Below are positions 25,403 to 34,159 of a stretch of DNA of 45,295 nt, piece after piece. A program made the position numbers and the translations under genes. The notes under the pieces were generated by a model, which was not told the DNA's origin, did no database searches, and was given only the letters and a program-made list of their open reading frames with translations. This DNA comes from Clostridia bacterium (GTDB taxonomy: Bacteria; Bacillota; Clostridia; Oscillospirales; Butyricicoccaceae). Each line of letters starts with the position of its first letter. Positions within the stretch are counted from its first letter, which is position 1. The stretch lies in assembly GCA_017394205.1 (NCBI GenBank), contig JAFOPS010000036.1, positions 1-45,295 of the forward strand, given 5' to 3'.

Positions 25403-26230
25403 TCAATCCTCCACGTTGAACTCCTTGATGACGAACACGGTGCTCAGCTCGTCGGCCTTCACCGCAGGCTCCACCACGGCATAGCTGCTGATGCCGTGGC
25501 TCTCCGGCCGGAAATCCGTCACCCGACCGATCAGCAGATCGGGGGGATAGGTCCCGCCGTTGGTAAAGATCATATCGCCTTCCTTCAGGTCGGCGTCGTT
25601 TTCCAGATAAGGGACCTTGAGCAGGCCGTCGGCGGCCAGCTCGAAGTTGCCCTGCACCGCCACCACCTCGCGGGTGCGGGAGACCAGGGCCGAGGCGGTG
25701 AAGTTGGTGTTGATCAGCGTGGTCACCGTGCAGTAGCTCAGGCCCACCTCGGAAACAAAGCCCACCAGCCCGCCGCCGGTGATCACGGGGTCGCCCTCTT
25801 CGATGCCGGAAAGGCTGCCCCGGCTGAGGGTCAGCGCGCTCTGAAAGCCGCTGCCTGCAGAGGCCACCACCGTGCACAGCTCCAGCTCAAAATCGGTCCG
25901 CTTTGCGCGGATGCCCGCCGCCTCCCGCAGGGCGCTGTTCTGACTGATGGCCGAATGGTATTCGTTTTCCATGCGCTGATACGCGCTCAATTGCTCCTTC
26001 AGCTCTTCATTTTCCTTTTCCAGCGCGTTGTATCGGTAAAAATAGCCGAACAGGCCCGAGGCCTTGTCGGTGACCTTTGCCACGCCGTTCTGCAGCGGGG
26101 TCACCACCGCGCCAACCAGATCGGTGACGAAGGAGCCGCGCCCCGTGACCGCCGACCAGAGCATCAGGCCCAGGCAGACCGCCACGATCACTGCGGCAAA
26201 CCAAAACAGCTTGGAACGAAACAGCTTCAC
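25403..26230 (-). CDS. mreC: Rod shape-determining protein MreC
   Basis: A 275-residue protein with one N-terminal membrane helix (about 8-28), a coiled coil (about 65-110, YNALEKENEELKEQLSAYQR) and the extracytoplasmic beta-domain with TLSRGSLSGIEEGDPVI and TNGGTYPPDLLIGRV. MreC links the cytoplasmic and periplasm-side parts of the elongasome and contacts PBP2. It starts at GTG overlapping the maf stop (GTGA). No mreB gene lies upstream, so the MreB partner must be encoded elsewhere. Confidence 0.93.
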   Translation of the reverse strand: MKLFRSKLFWFAAVIVAVCLGLMLWSAVTGRGSFVTDLVGAVVTPLQNGVAKVTDKASGLFGYFYRYNALEKENEELKEQLSAYQRMENEYHSAISQNSALREAAGIRAKRTDFELELCTVVASAGSGFQSALTLSRGSLSGIEEGDPVITGGGLVGFVSEVGLSYCTVTTLINTNFTASALVSRTREVVAVQGNFELAADGLLKVPYLENDADLKEGDMIFTNGGTYPPDLLIGRVTDFRPESHGISSYAVVEPAVKADELSTVFVIKEFNVED

Positions 26231-26811
26231 GTCCGGTCTCCCCCCTTCAGCGGCACGCCCATCTCCCGCAGCAGCCGCTCCAGCGGCGCGACGGGCAGAC
26301 CCACCACGTTGAAATAGTCCCCATGGATCTCCTTGACCAAAAAGGCCCCCCGCCCCTGAATGGCATAGGCGCCCGCCTTGTCCATGGGCTCGCCGGTTGC
26401 CACGTAATCCGCGATCTCCCCGTCGGTCAACTCATAAAACAGCACCCGGGTCCGGCAGGTAAAGGACCGGAGCTCGTCCCGAAAGGCCACGGCCACCCCG
26501 GTGCACACGGTGTTTTCCCGCCCCGACAGCCGCCGCAGCATGGAAACCGCCTCTTCGGCGGTCCCGGGCTTTTCCAGGATCGCCCCGTCCAGAAACACCA
26601 CCGTATCGGCGGCGATGAGGGCGTCGTCCCGCGCAAGCGGGGCGGCCTTCAAGGCGGCGCGGGCCTTGCGCAGGGCAAGCTGCCGCACGTGCTCCTCGGG
26701 GTCGGGGCACGAAAGCGCCTCGTCGCAGCCCGTGGGCCGGACGATGAAATCATCGGTGATATGCCCCAGAAGCTCACGCCGCCGGGGGGATTGTGACGCC
26801 AAAATCAGCAT
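26227..26811 (-). CDS. maf: Maf-like nucleoside triphosphate pyrophosphatase
   Basis: A 194-residue Maf protein. The N-terminus ILASQSPRRRELL is diagnostic; DALIAADTVVFLDG and GRENTVCTGVA follow as in the family. Maf proteins hydrolyse dTTP/UTP or modified nucleotides and, when overproduced, inhibit septation. The placement before mreCD is the classic order. GGAGAA precedes the start. Confidence 0.93.
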   Translation of the reverse strand: MLILASQSPRRRELLGHITDDFIVRPTGCDEALSCPDPEEHVRQLALRKARAALKAAPLARDDALIAADTVVFLDGAILEKPGTAEEAVSMLRRLSGRENTVCTGVAVAFRDELRSFTCRTRVLFYELTDGEIADYVATGEPMDKAGAYAIQGRGAFLVKEIHGDYFNVVGLPVAPLERLLREMGVPLKGGDRT

Positions 26812-26853
26812 AATCGTTCTTCTCCAGGAAAATATGCCGCTCTGCGGCGGCTT

Positions 26854-27309
26854 TTATACCCGCGTGCTGCCGAATCCGCCCGTGCCCCGGGCGGTCTCGT
26901 CCAGGGATCCGGTCTCCTTCACGGCAAAAAACGCCGCGGGCACCAGCATGAGCTGGGCGATGCGGTCGCCGCTGCGGACGGTGAAATCCTCGTTTGACAG
27001 GTTGACCAGCGCCGCCTTCACCTCGCCCCGGTAATCCGAATCGATCAGGCCCACGCCGTTTGCCAGCGTGACGCCCCGTTTCGCGGCGAGGCCGCTGCGG
27101 GCAAGAAGCAGCGCGGCCCACCCCTTGGGCACCGCCATGGTCAGCCCGGTGGGCACCAGCGCCCGCCCGCCTGCGGGGATCACCAGCTCGCCCTCGGGCA
27201 AAAAGGCCTCGATATCCCTTGCGGCGGCGCCTTCGGTCTGATAAGCGGGAAGGTTCGGCCGCTGTCCGGCCCGCTCCAGCGGGCAGATCAAAAGCTCCAG
27301 TTCGTTCAT
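26854..27309 (-). CDS. dut: dUTP diphosphatase
   Basis: A 151-residue trimeric-type dUTPase that hydrolyses dUTP to dUMP. Motifs are AAARDIEAF (motif 1), LLARSGLAAKRG (motif 2), GLIDSDYRGEVKAAL (motif 3, uracil pocket), RIAQLMLVPA (motif 4) and RGTGGFGSTR (motif 5, P-loop-like tail). All five are intact. The start overlaps the U32 peptidase stop by four bases (ATGA). Confidence 0.95.
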   Translation of the reverse strand: MNELELLICPLERAGQRPNLPAYQTEGAAARDIEAFLPEGELVIPAGGRALVPTGLTMAVPKGWAALLLARSGLAAKRGVTLANGVGLIDSDYRGEVKAALVNLSNEDFTVRSGDRIAQLMLVPAAFFAVKETGSLDETARGTGGFGSTRV

Positions 27310-29417
27310 TGCACACCTCGGTAATACAGGCCGCGGGTGGCGCGCTCGGGCATGGCGCCCTCGCCCTCCCGGTAGGCATTTATGACGGCCTCGATCTCCT
27401 TGCTGTTTTCGGTGGTAAAGCTCAGACGCAGCCACCGCAGCCCCAGCTCCCGCAGCTCCGCGGTCTTGTCGGCCAGCCAGAGCTTTTCGGCATTGTAAAC
27501 GGTGGAACGGCAGCCGGTCTCCCGCCGGATGGGGAAGGAGCGGCCGGTCTTGTCGATGATGGCGTTGTTCCGGCCGCAGGAGCGCCCATCCCGGGCGCAG
27601 CCGTCGCCGTGGCGCTTGGTGACGCAATTCTCCGTGATCATCAGAGGCAGGCGGCCGTAGGCGATGATCTGTCCGTCCATGCCCAGATTCAGGTCGCGGA
27701 TCTGCGCCAGATTCATTTCAAAAGAAAGCGTGCAGGAGCTCAGCCCCAATTGGCGCAGCTCCTTGGCCGACTGAGAGTTCATCACGTTGAGCCCGAAATC
27801 CCCGTGCAGAGTAAAGCCCAGCTTCTGCACCACGGGGATCTGGCCCAGATTGGTGACTGCCAGATCCGCGACCCCGGCGGCCCGGATCTCCCTGAGCTGC
27901 CTGAGCACCCGATCCCATTCGCTGTCAAAAATGATGCGGTCCATCACGGCGGCAAAGCGGATGCCCTGCCCCGCCAGCGTTTCGATCAGAGGCAGACGGG
28001 CCGCGATCTCGGGCAGGGGAAGCCAGATCATCTCGGCTCCCGCCCGCAAAATGGTCCCCGTGAGCTGATCGGCGGACAGGAAGGAAAAGATCCATCCCGG
28101 CGCATCCTCCCGGCGCAGGCGGCGCATCCCGGGCTGCCATTCGCCCACGGCACGCTTGGGCGGCTGCCGCCGGGCGACAGCCAGCCCCTCGAGACATTGA
28201 CGGCGCATGGCGTTGACGGCCGCCGCCGAAGCCCGCAGGCCCTCGTCCAGCGTGATCTCCGGCTCGTCGGGCAGAAACACGGTGCCGCCGGTCTTCATCA
28301 GCGCAGAGCGGATCTCCTCGGCCGTGGTAGCCCGCCGGATGGCAGGCTCAGCGGGCGTGCCCCGGCATTCATAGAAAAACCCGTCCCGATCCTCGGCCAC
28401 CAGACGCATCTCCTGCCCCGCTTTCGCCGTAAAGCGCATCTTCACGGGGACGGTGGGCGTCTCGGGCTCGGGAAGATAGAGCTCCTGCGCCTGTTTATAA
28501 AGAGCGCGGGCTTCCCGGCCGTTGTCCTCCGAGCGGGTGCCGAACATGGCGCTGCCCTTTTTCCCGGTAAAATAACCGTCGGTGAAGCCGTCCCTGGAAA
28601 AGACGGCCTGCAGCTGCGCCATCTCCTCCGCCGACGGCGCGCGGCCCTCGGTGATCGCCCGCTTGTACACGTGGGTGACCAGGGCGGTATATTCCGGCCG
28701 CTTCATGCGGCCCTCGATCTTCAGCGTATGGACGCCGGCCTCCTCCAGCTCTCTGAGATGCTGCGCCAGCGAAAGATCCTTCAGGCTCAGGGGATGGCCG
28801 GGGCTCTCGCCGAAAAAACTGTAGGCCATACGGCAGGGCTGGGCGCACAGCCCCCGGTTGCCCGACCGTCCGCCGATGGCGGCCGACAGATAGCATTGGC
28901 CCGAATAGCACATGCACAGCGCCCCGTGGACGAAGACCTCGATCTCGATGGGACTGTGCTTGCAGATAAAGGCGATCTCCCGCAAAGGAAGCTCCCGGGA
29001 CAGCACCACCCGGGAAAAGCCCAGCTTGTGCGCCGCCAGCACGCCGCCGATGTTATGGACGGTCATCTGGGTAGAGGCGTGGATAGGCATTTCGGGCGCC
29101 AGCGCGCGGATCATCCGGGCCATGCCCAGATCCTGCACGATGAGGGCGTCGGCCCCCAGCTCATTGAGGCGCAGGATCAACTCCCGGGCGCGCAAAAGCT
29201 CCCGGTCGGTGACCAGGGTGTTGACCGTCACATAGGTCTTGACGCCCCGCAGGCGGCAATAGCGCATGGCGTCGATCAGATCCTCGCCGCTGAGATTTTT
29301 GGCGTTGCGGCGGGCGTTGAAGTCATCCGTCCCGAAATATACGGCGTCTGCGCCGCCGCGCACGGCGGCGATTATCCCCTCCGGCGACCCGGCGGGGCTC
29401 ATCAGCTCCATCGGCAT
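27306..29417 (-). CDS. U32 family peptidase with DUF3656-type C-terminus
   Basis: A 703-residue protein of the two-domain U32 type. The N-terminal barrel begins MELMSPAGSPEGIIAAVRGGADAVYFG. The signature with conserved cysteines is CMCYSGQCYLSAAIGGRSGNRG, and CAQPCR lies just after it. Related proteins (RlhA, TrhP) take part in RNA hydroxylation, while others were described as collagenases, so the 'peptidase' label is historical. A long C-terminal region (about 370-703) includes a second half-barrel-like segment with CVTKRHGDGC and GRSCGRN. It lies 12 bases after zapA. Confidence 0.88.
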   Translation of the reverse strand: MPMELMSPAGSPEGIIAAVRGGADAVYFGTDDFNARRNAKNLSGEDLIDAMRYCRLRGVKTYVTVNTLVTDRELLRARELILRLNELGADALIVQDLGMARMIRALAPEMPIHASTQMTVHNIGGVLAAHKLGFSRVVLSRELPLREIAFICKHSPIEIEVFVHGALCMCYSGQCYLSAAIGGRSGNRGLCAQPCRMAYSFFGESPGHPLSLKDLSLAQHLRELEEAGVHTLKIEGRMKRPEYTALVTHVYKRAITEGRAPSAEEMAQLQAVFSRDGFTDGYFTGKKGSAMFGTRSEDNGREARALYKQAQELYLPEPETPTVPVKMRFTAKAGQEMRLVAEDRDGFFYECRGTPAEPAIRRATTAEEIRSALMKTGGTVFLPDEPEITLDEGLRASAAAVNAMRRQCLEGLAVARRQPPKRAVGEWQPGMRRLRREDAPGWIFSFLSADQLTGTILRAGAEMIWLPLPEIAARLPLIETLAGQGIRFAAVMDRIIFDSEWDRVLRQLREIRAAGVADLAVTNLGQIPVVQKLGFTLHGDFGLNVMNSQSAKELRQLGLSSCTLSFEMNLAQIRDLNLGMDGQIIAYGRLPLMITENCVTKRHGDGCARDGRSCGRNNAIIDKTGRSFPIRRETGCRSTVYNAEKLWLADKTAELRELGLRWLRLSFTTENSKEIEAVINAYREGEGAMPERATRGLYYRGVQ

Positions 29418-29429
29418 AGGCGATCCCGT

Positions 29430-29732
29430 TTATTTTCTTCCCAGTTCCCGCTTCAGACGGGCCACCTCGGTGCGCAGGCGGGAGCATTCCTCGGCATAGT
29501 CCTTGATCTGCATCCGCAGACCGTCGGTGGACGCCTCGGCCTTGTAATACCGGTCGGCGATGTTCATGGCGGCCAGCACGGAAGAGGTCAGCGTGGAAAA
29601 GGGCGTGGAGGCCTTGACCTCGCGAATGCTCTGGTCCACCAGCGCGGCGCTCTTGCGGATATGCTCCTCGCTGTCCTCCGAGACCACGGTGTAATCAAAT
29701 CCGTCGATGGTGACGACTACTCGGTTCAGCAT
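29430..29732 (-). CDS. zapA: Cell division protein ZapA
   Basis: A 100-residue protein with the ZapA fold: an N-terminal beta-rich part (NRVVVTIDGFDYTV) and a C-terminal coiled coil (about 55-100, ending in RLRTEVARLKRELGRK). ZapA bundles FtsZ filaments at the division ring. It heads the long minus-strand operon with the U32 peptidase, dut and the mre genes, and GGGGAGG lies before its ATG. Confidence 0.88.
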   Translation of the reverse strand: MLNRVVVTIDGFDYTVVSEDSEEHIRKSAALVDQSIREVKASTPFSTLTSSVLAAMNIADRYYKAEASTDGLRMQIKDYAEECSRLRTEVARLKRELGRK

Positions 29733-29890
29733 AATAGATCCTCCCCACGTTCTCTTTATAAAACATAGTTATTTATTTTATTATACACGCAGAATCCGCC
29801 AAAGAAAAGCGGAAAATCTCAAGAATTCCGAAAGATTTTGAAATAACTTCTTAATTTTTCTCCCCGCCGGCGCTGTCGGTGCCGCCGCGG

Positions 29891-29919
29891 TTGTAAATCC
29901 GCCTCCGCTGTGATAAAAT
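29891..29919 (+). promoter_or_regulatory. Sigma-A promoter of the CYTH-DUF3810-YgjP operon
   Basis: TTGTAA and TAAAAT are separated by 17 bases, 33 bases before the CYTH gene start. Confidence 0.7.
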
Positions 29920-29952
29920 ACAGAAAACCGACGAACGGAAAGGGACGCTCTC

Positions 29953-30558
29953 ATGGAGATCGAGATCAAGCTTCAGGCCGACACCCGTCTGGCCGCCGAG
30001 GCTGCTTTTTTTGACGAGGATACCCTCCCCTCTTTGGGCGGGACGCGGCATATCATCATGAACACCGCCTATTACGACGACCCGGAGGGCAGCTTTGCCG
30101 CCCGGCGGCAGACCCTGCGCCTGCGCCGGGAAGACGGGAAGGGCGTCGTCACCTTCAAGACCGCTCTTGTCGGCCTGCGCCGTCTGGAGCTGGAAGCGGA
30201 CGCCGACAGCATCGAAGCAGGCGCCGCCGCGCTCCTGCTGATGGACGCGCTCCCCGCAGACGCCCGGGAGAGCCTTGAAAAAGGGCGCTTCGTCCCGGTG
30301 TGCGGCGCGGCCTTTTCCCGGGACACGCGCCGCTGCCGCTTTGAAAGCGCGGAGCTCGACCTGTGTCTTGACAGGGGGATCCTGTTTTGCGAAAATGCGA
30401 AAACGCCCCTGCTGGAGCTGGAGCTGGAGCTGGCCCGCGGAAGCGAAGAGGCCCTCTCCCGCGCGGCGGAAGCACTGATCGCCCGCTGGCCGCTCACGCC
30501 CCTTTCCCTTTCCAAGCAGCAGCGGGCCATGGCTTTGCGTGATAAGGAGAGACGATGA
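29953..30558 (+). CDS. CYTH domain protein (triphosphate tunnel family)
   Basis: A 201-residue protein beginning MEIEIKLQAD, the ExExK motif that names CYTH proteins. The tunnel is completed by alternating charged strands such as TLRLRREDGKGVVTFK, RRLELEAD and LLELELELARG. The family includes adenylate cyclase 2, thiamine triphosphatase and inorganic triphosphatase. The length and lack of a CHAD domain suggest a small-molecule triphosphatase, but the substrate is unknown. Its stop overlaps the next start (ATGA). Confidence 0.88.
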   Translation: MEIEIKLQADTRLAAEAAFFDEDTLPSLGGTRHIIMNTAYYDDPEGSFAARRQTLRLRREDGKGVVTFKTALVGLRRLELEADADSIEAGAAALLLMDALPADARESLEKGRFVPVCGAAFSRDTRRCRFESAELDLCLDRGILFCENAKTPLLELELELARGSEEALSRAAEALIARWPLTPLSLSKQQRAMALRDKERR

Positions 30559-31706
30559 ACAAGCTTTTTTCTCATAAAGACGGCTCCGCCGCCCGGGGCT
30601 ATCGCCCCTATCGCGGCGCGAAAAGCGGACCGGCGTGGTACGTCTGGCTGCTGCTGGGCGCGCTGCTGCTGGCACTGTCGGCGTTCTTCTGGTTCGGGAG
30701 CCGCAGCTTTCCCGCGCTGGGCGCCGGGATGCGCCGCGGGGCGCTGGCCGTTTCGGCCTTTCTCTCCCGGCTCACCGGCCTCGTCCCCATTCCTCTCAGC
30801 GAATGGCTGCTGGGCGGGGTGACCCTCGGCCCGCTGATCTGGCTGATCGTCACGCTGCTCCGGCGCAGATGGGCCGTCCTGGGGCGCGGGCTCTGCTTTC
30901 TGATCTTTTTGGGATCGCTGATCCTGTTTCTCTTCGTTTCCCTGTTTCTGGTGCAGCATTCCGCAGCGCCGCTGGCCAGTCGTCTGGGCTTTTCGGTGGA
31001 CAAGCACACCGCCGATCAGCTGGCGGACTACGTGGCCTATACCGTTGAGCAGACCAACGCCCTGGCGGACAAGGTGCCGCGAACCGCGGCGGGCGACTGC
31101 GATTTCGGCTCGTTCCGCGCGCTTTCGGCGCTGGTGCAGGAGGAATATGACCGCCTGGCGTCCGAAAACCCCGTGTTCGCCGTCCCCCGGCCGGGACAGG
31201 GCAAGCGCAGTCTGCTGGGCGGACGGATCATGTCGCTGATCGATCTGGCGGGCTATTATTTCCCCTATACCGGCGAGCAGATCGTTTCCACCGACGTGGT
31301 GCCCAGCCACATTCCCTTTGACGTGGCCCACGAGGGTGCCCACGCCCGGGGCATCGCCCCCGAGGACGAATGCAACTTTGCCGCCTGGCTGGTGCTCAAG
31401 GACAGCGAGGACGTGCGTCTGCGCTATTCTGCCTGGCTCAACGCCTATATTTACGCCAACAACGCCCTTTTTGCCGTGGATCGGGAGCGGGCGACGGCGC
31501 TTTATTCCTCACTTTCCGGCGAGGCGCGGCACGATCTTTCGGTGCTCAACGAGAGCCTGCGCCGGTTTGAAGGGAAGCTCAACGATCTGGGCTCTGCGGT
31601 GAACGACGCCTATATCAAGGCCACGGGGCAGCCCGAGGGCGTGCGCAGCTACGGCAAGGTCGTGGATCTGCTTTTGGCGTGGCACGACCGGGAGGCGGCG
31701 CAATGA
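30555..31706 (+). CDS. DUF3810 membrane protein with HExxH motif
   Basis: A 383-residue protein with an N-terminal helix at about 30-52 and further helices at about 80-102 and 112-136. A soluble C-terminal part follows, with the zinc-peptidase motif HEGAH in FDVAHEGAHARGIAPEDECNFAAWL; the glutamate/asparagine after it could supply the third ligand. DUF3810 proteins are common in Firmicutes and have no assigned substrate. It sits between a CYTH protein and a second HExxH protein, with four-base overlaps on both sides, so the three form one tight operon. Confidence 0.82.
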   Translation: MNKLFSHKDGSAARGYRPYRGAKSGPAWYVWLLLGALLLALSAFFWFGSRSFPALGAGMRRGALAVSAFLSRLTGLVPIPLSEWLLGGVTLGPLIWLIVTLLRRRWAVLGRGLCFLIFLGSLILFLFVSLFLVQHSAAPLASRLGFSVDKHTADQLADYVAYTVEQTNALADKVPRTAAGDCDFGSFRALSALVQEEYDRLASENPVFAVPRPGQGKRSLLGGRIMSLIDLAGYYFPYTGEQIVSTDVVPSHIPFDVAHEGAHARGIAPEDECNFAAWLVLKDSEDVRLRYSAWLNAYIYANNALFAVDRERATALYSSLSGEARHDLSVLNESLRRFEGKLNDLGSAVNDAYIKATGQPEGVRSYGKVVDLLLAWHDREAAQ

Positions 31707-32242
31707 GCGGCGACGGCTCCGCCCTCCCCTTTGCCTGGGAGCTGGTGAGGTCCCGCCGCAAGACGCTGTGCATCGAGATCACCCGGGACGCCCGGGTCCT
31801 GGTGCGGGCACCGCTGCGGCAAAGCGAGCGCGCGATCCTGCTCTTTCTGCGGCAGAGGCAGGGCTGGGTCCTCACCCATCTGGCCCGCAGACAGGCATCT
31901 CTGGCCGCCCGCCCCGAGCCCACAGCCGAGGAAGAGGCCGCGCTCCGCGCCCGGGCAAGGGCCGAGCTCCCGCCGCTGGTGGCCCTCTGGGCCGGGAAGA
32001 TGGGCGTTTCTTATACGGGCGTCACCGTCACGGGAGCCCGCACCCGATTTGGAAGCTGCAGCCCCAAAAACCGCCTGTGCTTTTCGTTCCGGCTGATGCG
32101 CTATCCGCCCGAGGCCGTCGAATACGTAGTGGTCCATGAGCTGGCCCATATTCTGGTGAAAAATCACTCCCCCGCCTTTTACGCGCAGGTGGAAAAGGTT
32201 CTCCCCGACTGGCGGGAGCGTCAGGCGCTGCTGCGGGGATGA
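31703..32242 (+). CDS. YgjP-like (DUF45/WLM) metallopeptidase domain protein
   Basis: A 179-residue soluble protein. The zinc site is VVVHELAHILVKNHSPAFY: HExxH plus a third histidine nine residues later, typical of the YgjP/SprT-like minigluzincins. The TRFGSCSPKNRLCFSFRL segment is a family hallmark (RWGSCSxxGxIxxNxRL in relatives). The start was set at the ATG that overlaps the previous stop. Function is not established. Confidence 0.85.
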   Translation: MSGDGSALPFAWELVRSRRKTLCIEITRDARVLVRAPLRQSERAILLFLRQRQGWVLTHLARRQASLAARPEPTAEEEAALRARARAELPPLVALWAGKMGVSYTGVTVTGARTRFGSCSPKNRLCFSFRLMRYPPEAVEYVVVHELAHILVKNHSPAFYAQVEKVLPDWRERQALLRG

Positions 32243-32268
32243 CCCGGCAGGTTTTCTCTCATTCACCC

Positions 32269-32297
32269 TTGAAATTTCAGATGGCGTAAGCTATTAT
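32269..32297 (+). promoter_or_regulatory. Sigma-A promoter of the LysR gene
   Basis: TTGAAA and TATTAT are separated by 17 bases, 35 bases before the LysR start. Confidence 0.75.
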
Positions 32298-32332
32298 TTT
32301 GATATCCGATCCCGCGCTGAAAAGGAGTTTTT

Positions 32333-33265
32333 ATGACCATCGATCAGATCGAGAGCTTCGTTGCCGTGGCCTCTTCCGGCTCCATCAGCCAAGCGGCGGC
32401 CCGTCTGTTCCGCTCTCAGCCCAATCTGTCCTATTCGCTCAAGCAGCTTGAGGCCGAGCTGGGCTATCCGCTGCTGGTCCGCACCAATCAAGGCGTCACG
32501 CTGACCTCGGGCGGGCGGGAATTCCTCTCTTACGCTCAGGACGCGCTGCGGGCCTTTCACCAGCTCCGCAATTTTTCCATCGTCCGCACGGCGGAAAACG
32601 AATCCACCCTGCGGGTGGCGGCCATGCCCTTCTGCGGCGTGTCCGAGGCGGTGGAGATGCTGCTGGCCGAGCTGGACCAGCCCCCCACGCAGATCCTGCT
32701 CAACCCCTGTATGCGCGACGGCATGATCGCCGGGCTCAACAGCCGCCAATATGACGTGGGCTACGCCTACGCCTATTCCGGCGCGGTGCAGTCGTTCATG
32801 ACCCAGCTGGACGTGAACGGGCTGGAGGCGCAGCCGCTGTGCAAATGCCGCCCCTGTGCCCTGATCGGGCCGGGCAGCCCGTGGTTTTCTTCGCCCCCGG
32901 AAAAGCTTTCGGTCCAGCAGCTCAACAGCGTGCGGCGCGTCTTTTTCACCAAATCGGGGGCGCAATCCTTTTCCAGCACACAGTTCCGCGATCTCACGGG
33001 CGGCGCGGGCACCGTTCTCGCCGGCGACCAGCAGGACATCCGCATGATCCTTTCCGCCATCCCCTCCTTCAGTCTGGCCCCCTGCAGCGAGGCCCTGCTG
33101 GAACAGGGCGGCACCGTGATGGAGGGGCTGAAATGCGTTCCCATTGAGGGGCGGGACCAGACCGGCGAATACTATGCCGTTTACCGCAAGGAGCTCCCCT
33201 CCGCCGGGCTGAGCCGCCGCCTCACCGAGCTGCTGCTGGAGCGGCTGACGGGAGCTACCGCCTGA
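32333..33265 (+). CDS. LysR-type transcriptional regulator
   Basis: A 310-residue LTTR. The N-terminal winged helix is classic (TIDQIESFVAVASSGSISQA, then FRSQPNLSYSLKQLEAELGYPLLVR). The effector domain (about 90-300) is of ordinary length. LTTRs usually control a divergent or nearby gene; here the upstream gene runs in the same direction and the downstream gene is ymdB-like, so the target is unclear. AAGGAG precedes the ATG. Confidence 0.92.
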   Translation: MTIDQIESFVAVASSGSISQAAARLFRSQPNLSYSLKQLEAELGYPLLVRTNQGVTLTSGGREFLSYAQDALRAFHQLRNFSIVRTAENESTLRVAAMPFCGVSEAVEMLLAELDQPPTQILLNPCMRDGMIAGLNSRQYDVGYAYAYSGAVQSFMTQLDVNGLEAQPLCKCRPCALIGPGSPWFSSPPEKLSVQQLNSVRRVFFTKSGAQSFSSTQFRDLTGGAGTVLAGDQQDIRMILSAIPSFSLAPCSEALLEQGGTVMEGLKCVPIEGRDQTGEYYAVYRKELPSAGLSRRLTELLLERLTGATA

Positions 33266-33272
33266 GCTTCGG

Positions 33273-33295
33273 CAAAATACGAGCGATTTTGCCCC
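33273..33295. promoter_or_regulatory. Inverted repeat after the LysR gene
   Basis: GGCAAAAT and ATTTTGCC surround seven bases shortly after the LysR stop and before a TATACT box near 33305. There is no T-run, so it could be a weak terminator or a regulator site. Confidence 0.4.
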
Positions 33296-33350
33296 GCTTC
33301 CCCGCTATACTGTCATTCGGGCCGCGGCCCGCGATCCAAAAGGAGGAGTT

Positions 33351-34121
33351 ATGATCGTTCTTGCCATCGGCGACGTGGTGGGCGACCCCGGCGTCGAGAT
33401 CCTTTCCCGCCGCCTGCGCCAGCTTAAAAAGCACACCGGCGCCGACCTTACCGTGGTCAACGGCGAAAACGCCGCCGGCGGGCGCGGCATCACCCCCGCG
33501 CTGGCCGAGGAGATCTTTGACGCGGGCGCCGACGTGATCACCCTGGGCAACCATACCTTTGCCAACCGCCAGATCTGCGATTATCTGGACGAGCGGCGGC
33601 ACATCCTTCGCCCCCTCAATTATCCGCCCCAGCAGCCCGGCACGGGCTATACCCTCATCGAGTGCGGCGGGAAGCAGGTGTGCGTATTCCTCATGCAGGG
33701 CCGGGTGGGCATGGACTACAACGTGTCCTCTCCCTTCGCCGCCGCCGACCGTCTGCTGGCGGAGGTCAAGGCCGACCTGTATCTGGCCGAGATCCATGCC
33801 GAGGCCACCTCGGAAAAGCAGGCCATGGCTTATCATCTCAACGGACGCTGCGCCGCCCTTTGGGGCACGCACACCCACGTCCCCACCGCCGACGCCCGCG
33901 TCCTTTCGGGGGGCACCGGATACGTCACCGATCTGGGCATGACCGGCGGAGCGGATTCGGTGATCGGCGTGTGCTGGGAGCAGAGCCTCAGCATGTTCCG
34001 GGGCGAGCTCACCGGGCGCTTCCGCCCCTCCGACCGGGATCTTCGGATCCAGGGAGCCGTCTTTGACATCGACGGCGGCGGCCGCTGCCGCAGCGCGGCG
34101 CGGGCCGAGATCGCCGATTGA
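33351..34121 (+). CDS. ymdB: Metallophosphoesterase, YmdB family (TIGR00282)
   Basis: A 256-residue calcineurin-like phosphodiesterase. The metal-binding residues are in AIGDVVGDPG, NGENAAGG, LGNHTFAN, EIHAEATSEKQAM and WGTHTHVPTADARVL, followed by TDLGMTG. YmdB in Bacillus is a 2',3'-cyclic nucleotide phosphodiesterase that influences biofilm and motility decisions. The length and motifs fit fully. GGAGGAG precedes the start. The PgeF gene follows in 38 bases. Confidence 0.93.
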   Translation: MIVLAIGDVVGDPGVEILSRRLRQLKKHTGADLTVVNGENAAGGRGITPALAEEIFDAGADVITLGNHTFANRQICDYLDERRHILRPLNYPPQQPGTGYTLIECGGKQVCVFLMQGRVGMDYNVSSPFAAADRLLAEVKADLYLAEIHAEATSEKQAMAYHLNGRCAALWGTHTHVPTADARVLSGGTGYVTDLGMTGGADSVIGVCWEQSLSMFRGELTGRFRPSDRDLRIQGAVFDIDGGGRCRSAARAEIAD

Positions 34122-34159
34122 ATATCCATCCGTGTGTAACAAAAAAGGAGTCTTGTCAC

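Noticed and set aside
27219-29768. An 849-codon plus-strand open frame opposite dut, the U32 peptidase and zapA
   Set aside because: It runs antisense to three clear genes and has His/Gly/Arg-rich shadow composition without any domain.
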